Counted from the stretch's first letter, positions 54,608 to 64,000 are shown. The stretch is 64,000 nucleotides of DNA from Sphaerolaimus hirsutus (GCA_964036195.1 OZ038453.1:26684352-26748351); one strand, 5' to 3'. Numbers and translations are program-made. The notes: generated by a model not told the origin, from the letters alone.

Positions 54608-54628
54608 CGGGGTGGGGTCCCCACCCCG
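54608..54628. terminator. GC-rich hairpin after the protease gene
   Basis: CGGGGTGGGG and CCCCACCCCG pair with a one-base spacer, 55 bp downstream of the protease stop. It could be a transcription-end structure or part of a decayed element terminus. Confidence 0.4.
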
Positions 54629-54784
54629 TGATACGGCAGCAGACATATTCTGATTTGGGTTCCTAGTTGTCATCTCATCGTTTTTCATTGTCATCGCTGC
54701 TGCGCAGCTCATCGTCTGTCATTGTGTTGCTGGAGAGGGGTTCCTCAAATCTTAAAGGTGACAGCATTCACCCACGTATCACGT

Positions 54785-55008
54785 GACTCGGTAAAGTGTA
54801 ATGTCATCTTTTATTGGCAGGTTACCAAATCTCAGACTACATTCACCCAAGCATCAAATTACAACTTGGCAAAGTGCCACGTGACATTGTGACTTGGTAA
54901 AGTGTAATGTCATCTTTTACTTTGCCAAGTTCAATCTCAGACTAACCATGTGTAATGTCATCTTTTAGTGGCAGGTTGCCAAGTTCAATCTCAGACTAAC
55001 CATATAAG
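54785..55008 (+). promoter_or_regulatory. Promoter with repeated motifs, NFI-type sites and a TATA box
   Basis: TGTAATGTCATCTTTTA plus AATCTCAGACTA recur three to four times. Perfect TGGCN5GCCA palindromes are at 54867-54879 and 54969-54981, with a one-mismatch site at 54815-54827. TATAAG at 55003-55008 lies 75 bp before the ATG at 55083. Confidence 0.5.
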
Positions 55009-55082
55009 AGGAGGCCATCTTTCAGTACTTTTCACTTCACTCCGAATCAAACTCCGGAAAGACTACCGAGACAACTACGACA

Positions 55083-55486
55083 ATGGCAATGAATGCTTCC
55101 ATGGCGGTCAATGGCGCCGCCGTCATAAACCCATACACCGGGGATAAAGAAGAAGTCACGGCCTGCAATGGGACATGCCCATGGCACAGAGCCGGTATGT
55201 TTTTTTGAAAAAATAGGGTTTTTTCTTTTTTTTTGGTAAAAAATAGGGTTTTTTCTTTTCTTTTTTGGTAAAAAATAGGGTTTTTTCTTCTTTTTTTTGG
55301 TAAAAAATAAGGGTGCCGCGCCCCCTATTTTTTACTTTTCCTATTTTTTACTTTTTTCCTATTTTTTACACCTAAAAAAACCTAAAAAAACCCTAAAAAC
55401 CAAAAAAAAAACCCTAAAAAACCTAAAAAAAAAACCCTAAAAAAAAATATGCAGTGTGCCGCAACGAGATGGCAATGATGAAGTGA
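55083..55486 (+). CDS. Small two-exon gene, 48 aa (55083-55194, 55455-55486)
   Basis: Exon 1 encodes MAMNASMAVNGAAVINPYTG followed by DKEEVTACNGTCPWHRA and ends at the donor G/GTATGT. Exon 2 follows ATATGCAG and adds 11 residues with one Cys before TGA. The product is short, with three cysteines and no signal peptide, and I do not recognise it. The promoter order (repeats, TATA, leader, ATG) supports a real gene. The A-rich sequence before the acceptor is a weak point because there is no pyrimidine tract. It shares NFI-type sites with the PolB upstream region, so it may belong to the Polinton or simply share the motif. Confidence 0.35.
55195..55454. repeat. Low-complexity intron of GGGTTTTTTC and AACCCTAAAAA repeats
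   Basis: TTTGGTAAAAAATAGGGTTT repeats on one side and AAACCCTAAAAA repeats on the other are roughly complementary, so the intron can fold on itself. Confidence 0.65.
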
Positions 55487-55699
55487 TTTTATGTGATTCC
55501 CATTTTTTGGTGTGATTGTTTTTTTAAGCATTCTGTGTGCCCATGCTTGTTTTTATTTTTTAAACGGTTAAAAAAAACGGCGGAGTTTTTTAAATGGTTA
55601 TGTGGATAGTTTTTTTAGGTATGGTATGGTATCACTATACCAGTGCTGCGCAGTCTTTTCCTCCAATATGCCACTTTACTTCTTCATTTACGTGATAAA

Positions 55700-55870
55700 C
55701 AACAACTCATACAAAAAAGTAAATGCCATCATCTGCACAATAAACAGTTAAATGCCATCATCTGCACAATAAACAGTTAAATGCCATCATCTTCACACTG
55801 ATATACCAAAAAAGTGAAATGCCATCATCTTCACAATTTTATACCAAAAAAGTGAAATGCCATCAAAAAG
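55700..55870. repeat. Tandem AAATGCCATCATCT repeats
   Basis: Five to six copies of AAATGCCATCATCTGCACAA- or ATACCAAAAAAGTG-type units, about 28-45 bp apart, downstream of the small spliced gene. AATAAA occurs in two of them. Confidence 0.7.
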
Positions 55871-55890
55871 CGAATGCCAAATAATGGACT

Positions 55891-56025
55891 CCAACACACT
55901 AGTTGACATTGCAAAAAAAATGTCAACTTTTTAAAAGCATTGACAAAAAAACAACAATCATTATGCTCTACCACATGGGAAATCACATGTTGACATTTTT
56001 TTTGCAATGTCAACTAGTGTGTTGG
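55891..56025. repeat. Fold-back MITE, ~37-bp arms
   Basis: CCAACACACTAGTTGACATT at the left and AATGTCAACTAGTGTGTTGG at the right are perfect inverted repeats, continuing into the A8/T8 tracts. Confidence 0.85.
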
Positions 56026-56309
56026 GGCCCAACCAAATGAAAAATTAGAGCACTGAAAAGATTAAAGCACCGTGATAACTAGAATGCATGTGATCAATAC
56101 TAGAATGCGTGACTGAGAAATTTAGTCTCTGTAACTTGGTTATCATTCAATCTCACTCAACAACACCCCATGAACCTACACAAAGTCCTCCAGAGACAAT
56201 TTAGGAATGTCCTCAAAAAAAATGACTAAAAAATGGGACTGTATGCAAATGGCAATGTGATCAAAGTGTAAAGTGTCAATAGTAAAAAGGCACCTCACAA
56301 AAAGGCACC

Positions 56310-56406
56310 ACTCCACTCCCAGACACTGTAAAATGCTCTGAAATGTTACGCTGCAAAGTGTAAATTTGATGTACATTTCAGACCATTTTACAGTGTCCGG
56401 GAGTGG
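56310..56406. repeat. Solo hairpin of the CTCCCAGAC introner family
   Basis: ACTCCCAGACACTGTAAAAT at the left and ATTTTACAGTGTCCGGGAGT at the right. It is the same termini as the introns at 38479 and 40174, but here outside any recognised gene. Confidence 0.7.
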
Positions 56407-56654
56407 CGACATATGCAATGAAATGATGCATCACCTCAAATATACACCTCAACACTGGTTGGGTGTATATGTGCGCGTGTGTGCTAGTGGTCTGAAAAGC
56501 GCGTGTGCACAAAATTTCCATATACACCCAACCAATCAGCACACTAGCTCCTCCCCTCCCCCACAAAATGGGAGTGTATGTGAAATGGCATTTGTGTAAA
56601 GTGTCAATAGTAAAAATGCAAAAAGGCACAACATAAATGGCGAGATGGCTAGGG

Positions 56655-56906
56655 TGTCAACAAAACTTTATGGATTCGCACTTGCCGGAAAATGGAAAAA
56701 TTCTGCCTGCGGAAAGCGGAAATGGAAAAATTTACACTTGCCGGAAAAAACGGAAACGGAATTTTTGCACTTGCCGGAAAACGGAAATGGAAATTTTTTG
56801 CACTTGCCGGAAAAAGGAAACGGAAATTTTTTGCGTTTGCCGGAAAATGGAAATGGTAAAAACTTTGCCTGCGGAAAGCGGAAATGGAAAACGGAAAGTT
56901 GACACA
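56655..56906. mobile_element. TAGGGTGTCAAC-ended MITE with CGGAAA repeats
   Basis: It runs from TAGGGTGTCAACAAAAC to GTTGACACACCC and is filled with TTGCCGGAAAA units. Relative of 20263-20433. No duplication is recognised. Confidence 0.65.
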
Positions 56907-57310
56907 CCCGGCTGAGAACACTGTAAAATGCCCTGTAATGCCATGCAAAAAATTATTATCTTCCCTTCTTTCACTGACACTTTGCAGCATGGCATTACAG
57001 AGCATATTACAGAGTTGCGATATATGCAATGTATATTTTTTATGATGCGTCTCCTTCCCACCGATATACACCTCTGTGTGAAACAAAAACAACCTGGCTG
57101 GGTGCATATGCATGCGTGTATGGTCTGAAATGCGTTTGGTGCGTGTGTGGATTGTGTAATTTGCATATACACCCATCAATACCGCCCCTCACTAGAAACA
57201 CCGACACAAAAAACTTCACACCATCCACTCGCCTGTCCACCGCGTGCAGACCCGCCCACTCAAACTGCATTGGTTACGGTAGGGTAGAATTGAAAGTGAT
57301 ATAACAAATA

Positions 57311-57510
57311 CCATATTTCTTCTAATAGAATGACATGCCTCCAATATAACAGTTTTGGCCCTTTTTTTCACTGACAAAAAGAATAGAATGGCAGCCTCCA
57401 ATAGAATGGCACCTCCAATAGAATGGCACCTCCAATCCAATAGAATGGCAGGTAAAAAAAAAAAGTTGATGAAAAAATAGGACGGCACCATTCTATTAGA
57501 AGAAATACAG
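57311..57510. mobile_element. TTCTAATAG-family MITE
   Basis: CCATATTTCTTCTAATAGAA at the left and TTCTATTAGAAGAAATACAG at the right, with CCTCCAATAGAATGG repeats within. It ends 10 bp from the stop codon of the minus-strand gene. Confidence 0.8.
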
Positions 57511-57519
57511 TGAGTTTTT

Positions 57520-60279
57520 TCAACCTGAATCCTCGCGAATGCCGCCAGCAGCTCCAGCCACTGGACCCACCAAGCGGGCCACTGGGGTGCGGACCGAACG
57601 CGGGGCGCGGCCGAGACTGGCCGAACGCGCTGCACCACGCCCAAACGAACGCATCGGGCTACCATCACCGAGTCCGGACTGATCGAGGTTGGCCTGGTGG
57701 GACGACACCCTGGCCAGGTCGTCTGAGTGATAGACAAAGCTGTTTATGCAATCATTTTATTATTTTGCATGCAAAAAAATCTAAATTTCACGGAAAGCTT
57801 CAGTTTTTTTTTGCATGCAAAATAATAAAATGGTGAAATACCAACCGCGCAGCATGTTGAAATCTTGCATCATAACCTGCTGCTGCTGAAGCATCTGGCG
57901 CACCTGGGGTAGAGTTAGAACCACCGAGTATCGAGTATCAAGCATCAAATATTGAATATCGAATATTGAATATCAAGTATTGAGTATCGAATATCGACAT
58001 TGAAAAGTCATGTGATTGTAACTCTAGCAACCAAATCGCGCATGTCTCCATCTCCACCGTGCCCAAAAGCATCCATGAAACCAAAATCGCGAAGCTCGAT
58101 AGCCCCGCCGCCAGCACCCGCGACGCCGTTGCCGCCGCGGTGAGCGCGGTAGCGCTTCTTGATGTATTCCATCAGATCCTGGGATGCGGATAAGATTTTG
58201 CGTAAATTTTATGCAGTGTTTAATGCACTCCAGCGGTAATCTCACCCCTATCCAGTGCTTCAGAGATGCTCCAAACACCCAGGTTGTGTTGGTAAAGATG
58301 GCCTGGTACAAGACACCGGTCAGATATATCAATGTGAAGAATTTGCCGTATTCCTCGTTGTTGTCGACAACATCTTGCAGCTGAAATGGTTTGATAAGAT
58401 TGCAGAGTATGTTATAATTGGTGTTGAAAGAGAATAACATTTATGCAAATAAATTGAGTCTCTTTCAGCACCAATAATTTGTGTTCTAAATACCTTTGAG
58501 TTTTCCTCCACAACAACAGATTTTGCATTATCTACATTCACCACTGGAGCTATCAGAGTAGTCGGAGAAGCGGGCACCCTGTCAGAAACATTGCACTATT
58601 TTGTCAGCTAATGAGCTATCAAACCGTCACAGATCGACTCACGAGGTGGATGTGATATATCTCTCGCATAAAATTGCAAAATATTGTTTATCATCCAACA
58701 CCATTTCCACAGCTTTGTGAAATCCACATTTGGGTGGGATGTTTGATGTGGTGACTGGTGGGGTGGTCAGGGGTGGAGTGGTGGGGGGTGTCGTGGTTGG
58801 AGTGGTGGAGGGTGTCGTGGTCGGATCCAGGGAGGGACACGGGGTAGTGGGGGGTGCGGGTGTCGTGGGCCGCGGGGGTATCTAAAATATGTATGGTATT
58901 ACGTGATTGGTAATGAAATGTGACCCATTTCATTAAAATCACACACCCAGATAATGCGTGGGGTCGGCGGAATGCACGGCTCACATGGACACGTCTTAGC
59001 GCATGAATCACAGTGGCACGTGGTGCGCATCACCACACACCGCTTGATTTCACCCTTTTCTTTATAATACATGTATCTCTTTGGTGGGTCGATCGGTGAG
59101 GTGGTTGTAAAGGGCTCAGTTGTCACCACAAACACCGTGGTACCAGCTCCTTCCATATCAACACCACCCAGAGTAGGCTCAGTTTGCTGTATGAGTTGTT
59201 GTCTTGGTAAATAGCATTCCAAAAATTATGTTTTTCAGAAAATATAATGGAATCGCGACCTGCACACTAGTTGCTGGTCCATGTCAACTCGTCTTCACGC
59301 AGAGCGATCTGCGAGTGCGACATGCAGCATAATTTTTCAACTTTCTCTAAATCGCCACACTTGCAGATCGCTCTGCGTGAAGACGAGTTGACATGGACCA
59401 GCAACTAGTGTGCAAGTCGCCAATGTAATTTCATAAATCTCTCAAATCTCCCATAATTTTCATTAAAAATATAAATCTCCCAATATTTTTTGAAATGCTA
59501 CAGAAGAACACGCCATTTTCTTTTTCAAAAACTGACCATTTCAGTCATCATCTTGGCCACCGCCCACCCATTCTTGGCAGCGGTGCTGGTGCCACCCGTG
59601 GTGCTGCTGGTTGTGCCAGCGGTGATGCTGCTGGACACCAGGCTATCGGACACGCCGCCAGCCGAAGCCTAGCAAAATATGACATTGCTGTGAACAGATT
59701 CACGGTGCGTGTAAACAGCCAAACAGACCGTGATGGTGCATTCGAAGTCATTGAGATTCGTAAACAGCTTGCGCATGTTATTGCACAAACTACTGAAGGG
59801 TGCAGTGACCACGGCGCCCGTGATGGTGCTGTCAGCCAGATATCTGTGGTTGGCATTTCACCATTGCACTCATGATTTCTAAATTTCATATTTGTTCAAA
59901 TGTATTTACTTTTACTCGATAAATACATATACTTGAGTACACATTTACTCATTTCACATTTATCAATGTATCAAAAATAGTCACGTTTACGTTTTTCTGA
60001 GGGAAAAAATATGTTTACTCATGTTTACTTGTAAGTAAAAGTAACTTTACATTTTATTTGAGTATACTTTCAAAAAGTTTGGTAACTTTTATAACTGTGT
60101 TAATTCACAAAAAATATAAAATGTTCGAACCCTGTCAAGTCGTATTCGGCTTTGACGATGCACGTCGCTTTCGGGCCAAAGCAAGTGCACAGAATGTTGT
60201 CACAAGGGCCACCAGTCAACCCGGTGCACGCCACCATGCACAGCAGCAGAACGATGAGTACTTTGAAAGCCATCTGCAT
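57520..60279 (-). CDS. Ten-exon membrane-anchored Cys-rich surface protein, 500 aa
   Basis: Exons in coding order: 60279-60131, 59843-59729, 59668-59537, 59186-58947, 58881-58643, 58578-58494, 58380-58246, 58178-58032, 57903-57846, 57722-57520. Every junction has AG and GT, phases agree throughout, and the sum is 1,503 nt with one stop. Order of parts: signal peptide (MAFKVLIVLLLCMVACTG), Cys module (GGPCDNILCTCFGPKATC), Ser/Thr-rich stretch, second Cys cluster (CHCDSCAKTCPCEPC), Thr/Pro mucin-like stalk, probable membrane segment (FFTLIYLTGVLYQAIF), Gly-rich region, Gln-rich helix and a basic Arg/Ser tail. This reads as a type I cell-surface protein. The family is not recognised. Donors GTTCGA and GTTGCT are weak, and the acceptor at 59187 could instead be nearby. 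The start could be 60273. Confidence 0.62.
59266..59419. repeat. Intronic fold-back repeat, ~55-bp arms
   Basis: ACTAGTTGCTGGTCCATGTC and its complement about 90 bp later, continuing through GAGCGATCTGC. It lies in the intron between exons 59537 and 59186. Confidence 0.85.
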
Positions 60280-60411
60280 TTTGGTAAACGCGTGATGTAA
60301 ATTTTTGTCATGTCAGACCCCACTAGGGTTCAAACAGGTTCAAACCGAATCCCAAAAAATCCACGTTTTTGCAGTCCAAATCCTGATCCCAAAATCCTGG
60401 TTGGCTGCAGT

Positions 60412-60588
60412 GTACAAGAAAAGCGCCAAGTCTGACGCGGTCTATTTTCAGACCAGTACGCATCCGTCAACCACGCTGATAGGTAATTCATCGACTAAAT
60501 CACCTCTTGTCAGCATCAGCGCAGTTGACGGATGCGTACTGGGCTAAAAATTGACCGCGTTAGACTTGGCGCTTTTCTTGTAAACCCC
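60412..60588. repeat. Fold-back repeat, AAGAAAAGCGCCAAGTC arms
   Basis: ACAAGAAAAGCGCCAAGTCT is mirrored by AGACTTGGCGCTTTTCTTGT, with an inner pair GTACGCATCCGTCAAC/GTTGACGGATGCGTAC. Parts recur near 61130 and 61500. Confidence 0.85.
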
Positions 60589-60599
60589 TGTCGCAACCA

Positions 60600-61130
60600 G
60601 TTTTTATGTCACGTGATCCAAAAAATATTTATAATCCGATTGAATCGCGGCATTTCTGATGCCAAAAATAGCGCATCAAATATTTTTTAAAGGGGTGCCA
60701 GCCCGAAAAAATGTCCCATCTTGCTTGGCATTTTTCCAGGATAATTTATTAGCTTTTCCAGTTTTTTTCGGGGTGGCGCCCCGTCCAAAAAATATTTGGT
60801 GCGTGATTTTTGGCATCAGAAGTGACGCGATTAAATCGGATTATAAATATTTTTAGATCGTGACACAAAAAAACTGGTTATGACTGGGTTGTTGCCAAAA
60901 GTCACGCACCAAATATTTTTGAATGGGTGCCAGCTTGAAAAAAAGTCCCATCTAGCTTGGCATTATTCCAGGATAATTTATTTGCTGCAACCCTAATTGC
61001 AACCAGTTTTTTTCGGAAAAATAATTGGTGCGCGATTTTTGGCATTAGAAATGATGCGCCTAAATTAGATGATAAATATGTTTGGATCACGTGACACTAA
61101 AACCAGTTGCGATGGGTTTGATATTTACCA
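60600..61130. repeat. Diverged duplicated segments with AAATATTTTT/GGCATC motifs
   Basis: Two similar stretches (about 60640-60860 and 60890-61090) share AGGATAATTTATT, TGCCAGC..GAAAAAA and ATTTTTGGCAT words, partly in inverse orientation. No coding support. Confidence 0.5.
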
Positions 61131-61206
61131 GATAAGCGCCAAGTCTGACGCGCATACCAGTTACCCATAGCCAACGTAAAAAATGAACCCACCCTCCAGA
61201 ACGTAC

Positions 61207-61291
61207 TTTTTTTATTCCACACAATGGCCAGCTCCTGGGCAGCTTGTTGAGCTCCTCGTCGTTGCCGTTAGCCACTCGCACGCCGCAAAAC
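61207..61291 (-). CDS. Candidate exon, paralogue of 62994-63075
   Basis: Acceptor ATATTGCAG and donor AAA/GTACGT, 85 nt, phase 2 to 0. It encodes FCGVRVANGNDEELNKLPRS plus eight residues. The exon at 62994-63075 has the same borders and FCGVR, DEELNKLP core. Two such exons conserved as protein but differing at silent sites support coding function. It lies upstream of the 60279 start, so it belongs to another transcript or an alternative 5' region. Confidence 0.5.
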
Positions 61292-61320
61292 CTGCAATAT
61301 CGTGAATTTTATTGAGCCTT

Positions 61321-61471
61321 GTAAAGTGTAAAGTAAAGTGTCAAATGTCATTTTTAAAATGTAAAGTGACGTGTCAAATGTTATGCAGAGTTCAGTAATA
61401 AAATATTTGCTTTTTTTTGGTTTTGATTCACATTTTACATGACATTTGACACTTCACTTTACACTTTACAT
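61321..61471. repeat. Fold-back repeat of AAGTGTCAAATGTCAT words
   Basis: GTAAAGTGTAAAGTAAAGTG and the inverse CACTTCACTTTACACTTTAC bound an AT-rich loop. It resembles the interior words of the CTCCCAGAC introner family. Confidence 0.7.
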
Positions 61472-61789
61472 CACTTGGGACTATCACCTGGTCTGAAACT
61501 TGACCGCGTCGGGCCTGGCACTTTTCTTGTAAGCGTCAACCAGCCCGACAGAACCTGTTTTTCAGCTTGCATGCCTTCCAAAAAAAAAATATCTTAAACC
61601 CAAAATTAGTGACGCACCAAGTGCCAAATCCAGAAAAATCGAGTTAGCTGTGGATTCGACATCCACGTATAATTCTGCCCATTTTGGTAAAAAATCAATG
61701 TTTTAGTCCATTTCGTTCCCGAGATACAGTGGTACCGTTTTTCAAAAAAATCACAATTTTCATATCGAAATTGCACATACCGTATTACC

Positions 61790-62213
61790 CCCCAATATAA
61801 GGCATCCCTCTAATATAAGGTACCCTCTAATATAAGTTATAACTTTTTGGCTATTTTGAACGCGATGAAATAAGTATAAGGTCTAATATAAGGCATACCT
61901 CTAATACGACACAGCTGGCTGCGTGCCAAAACACGCAAAACAATAGAAAATAGTTCCTAAACATGGCGGAAAAATGATGAAAATGGTACCGAAGGGCACT
62001 GCGATGACTCTTCATCGACTTCCGCCGCTGAAAAGTGTCAGTTTACGGCGGCACTATTCACTAGAAACTTTGAATTGTTTACCAGATGAAAACCTGGCGA
62101 AAAATTGAAGGTACCCTCTAATATAAGGTACCCTCTAATACAACGTATAACTTTTGGCTCTTAAAATCTGACAAAAACAATATAAGGTATACCTTATATT
62201 AGAGGTAATACGG
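61790..62213. mobile_element. CCGTATTAC-ended MITE with TAATATAAGG repeats
   Basis: CCGTATTACCCCCCAATATA at the left and the inverse AGAGGTAATACGG at the right, flanked by TA. It interrupts the dispersed repeat that is uninterrupted at about 30345-30378, showing TA duplication on insertion. Confidence 0.82.
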
Positions 62214-62219
62214 TATCCA

Positions 62220-62960
62220 TCTCAGATCCCCTATGAAAAACAGGACTTTCATTTCGTAAGTGCACATACCCATGTCGGACCACCGGAGTTTCATTTCATA
62301 AGTGCACATATCCAAAAATAGTTTCATTTCCAAAAGTGCACGCGTACTCCGGATCGCTCACGAAGAGCCGGCTGGATTTCCCATACAAAGCAATTTCATG
62401 AATTTTAATTATTTTGATTGCCAGCCGACAAAATTTAGGGACACAAAAATTGTAGACAAATGTCCGAGATATCTAAAAAGTGCAGGGCGAGCTTTGTCGC
62501 CCAAACATGGCGCTGCCGGTCTAGCGCCAAACATAAAAAGCGATTTTGAAAAAACGAAAAATCTGGATATGTTAACTTTTTGGAATGAGCGATTTCATGA
62601 ATTTAAACACAAAAATTGTAGACAAATGTCCGAGATATCTAAAAAGTGCAGGGCGAGCTTTGTCGCCCAAACATGGCGCTGCTGGTCTAGCGCCAAACAT
62701 AAAAAGCAATTTTGAAAAAACGAAAAATCTGGATATGTTAACTTTTGGAATGAGCGATTTCATGAATTTTAATTATTTTGATTGCCAGCCGACAAAATTT
62801 AGGGACACAAAAATTGTAGACAAATGTCCGAGATATCTAAAAAAGTGCAGGGCGAGCTTTGTCGCCCAAACATGGCGCTGCCGGTCTAGCGCCAAACATA
62901 AAAAGCGATTTTGAAAAAACGAAAAATCTGGATATGTTAACTTTTGGAATGAAAGTCCCA
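62220..62960. repeat. Three tandem ~190-bp copies of a dispersed repeat
   Basis: AAATGTCCGAGATATCTAAA, GGGCGAGCTTTGTCGCCC and GGATATGTTAACTTTT recur at about 62457, 62622 and 62821. A single diverged copy is at 30720-30915. Open frames across it are repeat products. Confidence 0.85.
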
Positions 62961-62993
62961 CATGCCACATACCCCCCACCCCCCAGGACTCAC

Positions 62994-63075
62994 TTTTTTC
63001 CACACGATGGTCACTCCGCTGGGCAGCTTGTTGAGCTCCTCGTCGCTGCTGTTGGTAGATCGTACGCCGCAAAAC
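62994..63075 (-). CDS. Candidate exon, paralogue of 61207-61291
   Basis: Acceptor AAATCGCAG and strong donor AAA/GTGAGT, 82 nt, phase 2 to 0. It encodes FCGVRSTNSSDEELNKLPSG plus seven residues. A gap of one codon and several substitutions separate it from the 61-kb copy while the reading frame is kept. Because both are 2-to-0, they cannot be consecutive. They are alternative exons or parts of two gene copies. Confidence 0.5.
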
Positions 63076-63269
63076 CTGCGATTTCATGAATTTTTATTAT
63101 TTTGATTGACATTTTGGCACCTCCAATTTTTTTGCAAACATGTGAGCGTGTTCCAGCCTGAATTTTGGTTTTTGCCTGGTTTTTGGCATTTTGCCACATT
63201 TTTTTGCATCAAAAACGGTCAACGCGACCAGTTTTCAAGCTGGAACTCGCTCCAAATCAGCCAATGGAA

Positions 63270-63605
63270 AATGACCACCTTTTGGTCGACCCAGCCAACC
63301 AGAACAGGCTTTGCAGCAAAAGTTACGACGCCAAAATGTTTGGCGTCGCAAATTTTGTTGCAAAGCCTGTTCTGGTCAGCTATGTCAATTATCAAATATC
63401 AAGTATACTGCGAGAAAAGACATGCGATAAAATTGGCTGACCGTGACGCCAAAATGTTTGGCGTCGTAACTTTTGTTGCAAGGCCTGTTCTGGTCAGCTA
63501 GAACAAAATTTTGCAGAAAAATTCAAATTATGTCAGCCAACCAGAACAGGCTTTGCAGCAAAAGTTACGACGCCAAACATTTTGGCGTCACGGTCAGCCA
63601 ATTTT
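63270..63605. repeat. Inverted repeats with CCAGAACAGGCTTTGCAG
   Basis: Three copies of CCAGAACAGGCTTTGC/GCAAAGCCTGTTCTGG in alternating orientation, with GACGCCAAAATGTTTGGCGTC palindromic centres. Confidence 0.75.
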
Positions 63606-64000
63606 ATCAGATTTTGTTCATACAATATTTGATAAAAAGCGCCAAACTTTTAAAATACTGACGACTGTCGGCGTTCAACTTTTAAAAAATGGGCCACTGC
63701 CCACAAACTTCCACGCACCTTGTGTAAACAGACCATAAAACATAAAAGTGACACGTTTCTCACTTTAATTAGCAAATGTTAGATAAAATCTGGTCGGAAA
63801 GATGCTCGCGGTGCATCAAATAAATTTGCCTGCGTGTGGGAATTATTTTACTAGATAAAATCTTTATAGTAATAGTAAATTACTAATGAGTACAATGATA
63901 CTATAACTTATGGAGCGAAACATGTGATAATTTCTAAAAAATGTAGTAGCTGCTTATTGTGATGGTTAACTGAGTTTTCCGACCAGCGGAGTTTTTCGTT
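63606..64000. other. No recognisable feature
   Basis: AT-rich sequence without a supported exon or repeat family. Confidence 0.4.

Larger units (their letters stand above)
41731..54640 (+). mobile_element. Polinton/Maverick-like (adintovirus-type) element
   Basis: The gene content defines it: protein-primed PolB, FtsK/HerA-type packaging ATPase, retroviral-type integrase, minor and major capsid proteins, a basic core-like protein and an adenain-like protease. All are on the plus strand except one small leftward gene. Every core frame is intact, so the copy looks recent or functional. I searched both flanks by eye for terminal inverted repeats and a 6-bp duplication and found none, so the limits are only those of the outermost genes. 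The small gene at 55083-55486 may extend the element. The left flank abuts the last recognised exon of a host gene (41506). Confidence 0.88.

Noticed and set aside
58008-58031. Alternative stop at 58008 for the minus-strand surface gene
   Set aside because: Reading through exon 58178 would end there, but splicing to 57903 and 57722 continues an open frame with correct phases to a stop at 57520. The short form remains possible because donor GTTGCT is weak.
59495-59875. Plus-strand 126-codon frame
   Set aside because: It lies opposite exons 2 and 3 of the minus-strand gene, whose splice phases and signal-peptide exon favour the minus strand.
1-64000. tRNA or rRNA genes
   Set aside because: I saw no TTCGANTC-type B boxes with a matching cloverleaf and no recognisable rRNA core sequence.

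Overview
This is a eukaryotic, repeat-rich genomic window, probably from an animal. The evidence is interrupted genes with GT..AG introns, dense small DNA transposons, and an integrated Polinton/Maverick-type element (the class that includes adintoviruses). I cannot name the species.

Layout. 1-7010 is a giant inverted repeat: two arrays of one 39-bp satellite unit in opposite orientation, flanking an AT-rich ~89-bp tandem array that also flips direction. About 7-35 kb is mostly transposons. Several hAT-type elements have 8-bp target-site duplications, one Tc1/mariner-like element carries a TATA promoter, and several TIR families begin with CCGTATT. Small Cys-rich exons are scattered among them. 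26-41.5 kb carries exons of a plus-strand secreted or surface protein. The best part is a phase-consistent chain from 35855 to 41506. Several of its introns are flush with terminal-inverted-repeat elements, the arrangement expected of introners (intron-making transposons).

41.7-54.6 kb is the Polinton-like element. It has a leftward small gene, a divergent promoter with six NFI-type palindromes, and a rightward, tightly packed set: protein-primed DNA polymerase B, packaging ATPase, two unknown proteins, retroviral-type integrase, a one-TM protein, a probable minor capsid protein, a basic DNA-binding protein, the double-jelly-roll major capsid protein and an adenain-like protease. Three neighbouring gene pairs overlap by one base in TAATG, which looks like an operon. 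A small spliced gene at 55.1 kb has the same NFI-type palindromes upstream. No terminal inverted repeats were found.

57520-60279 is a ten-exon minus-strand gene of 500 codons whose splice phases all agree. It has a signal peptide, a Cys-rich ectodomain, a Thr/Ser/Pro stalk, one probable membrane segment and a basic tail. Its first exon resembles the signal-peptide exon at 26156, so the window appears to hold a dispersed Cys-rich surface-protein family. Two paralogous exons at 61 and 63 kb suggest another copy upstream. All exon calls come from splice signals, phase and open frames only.
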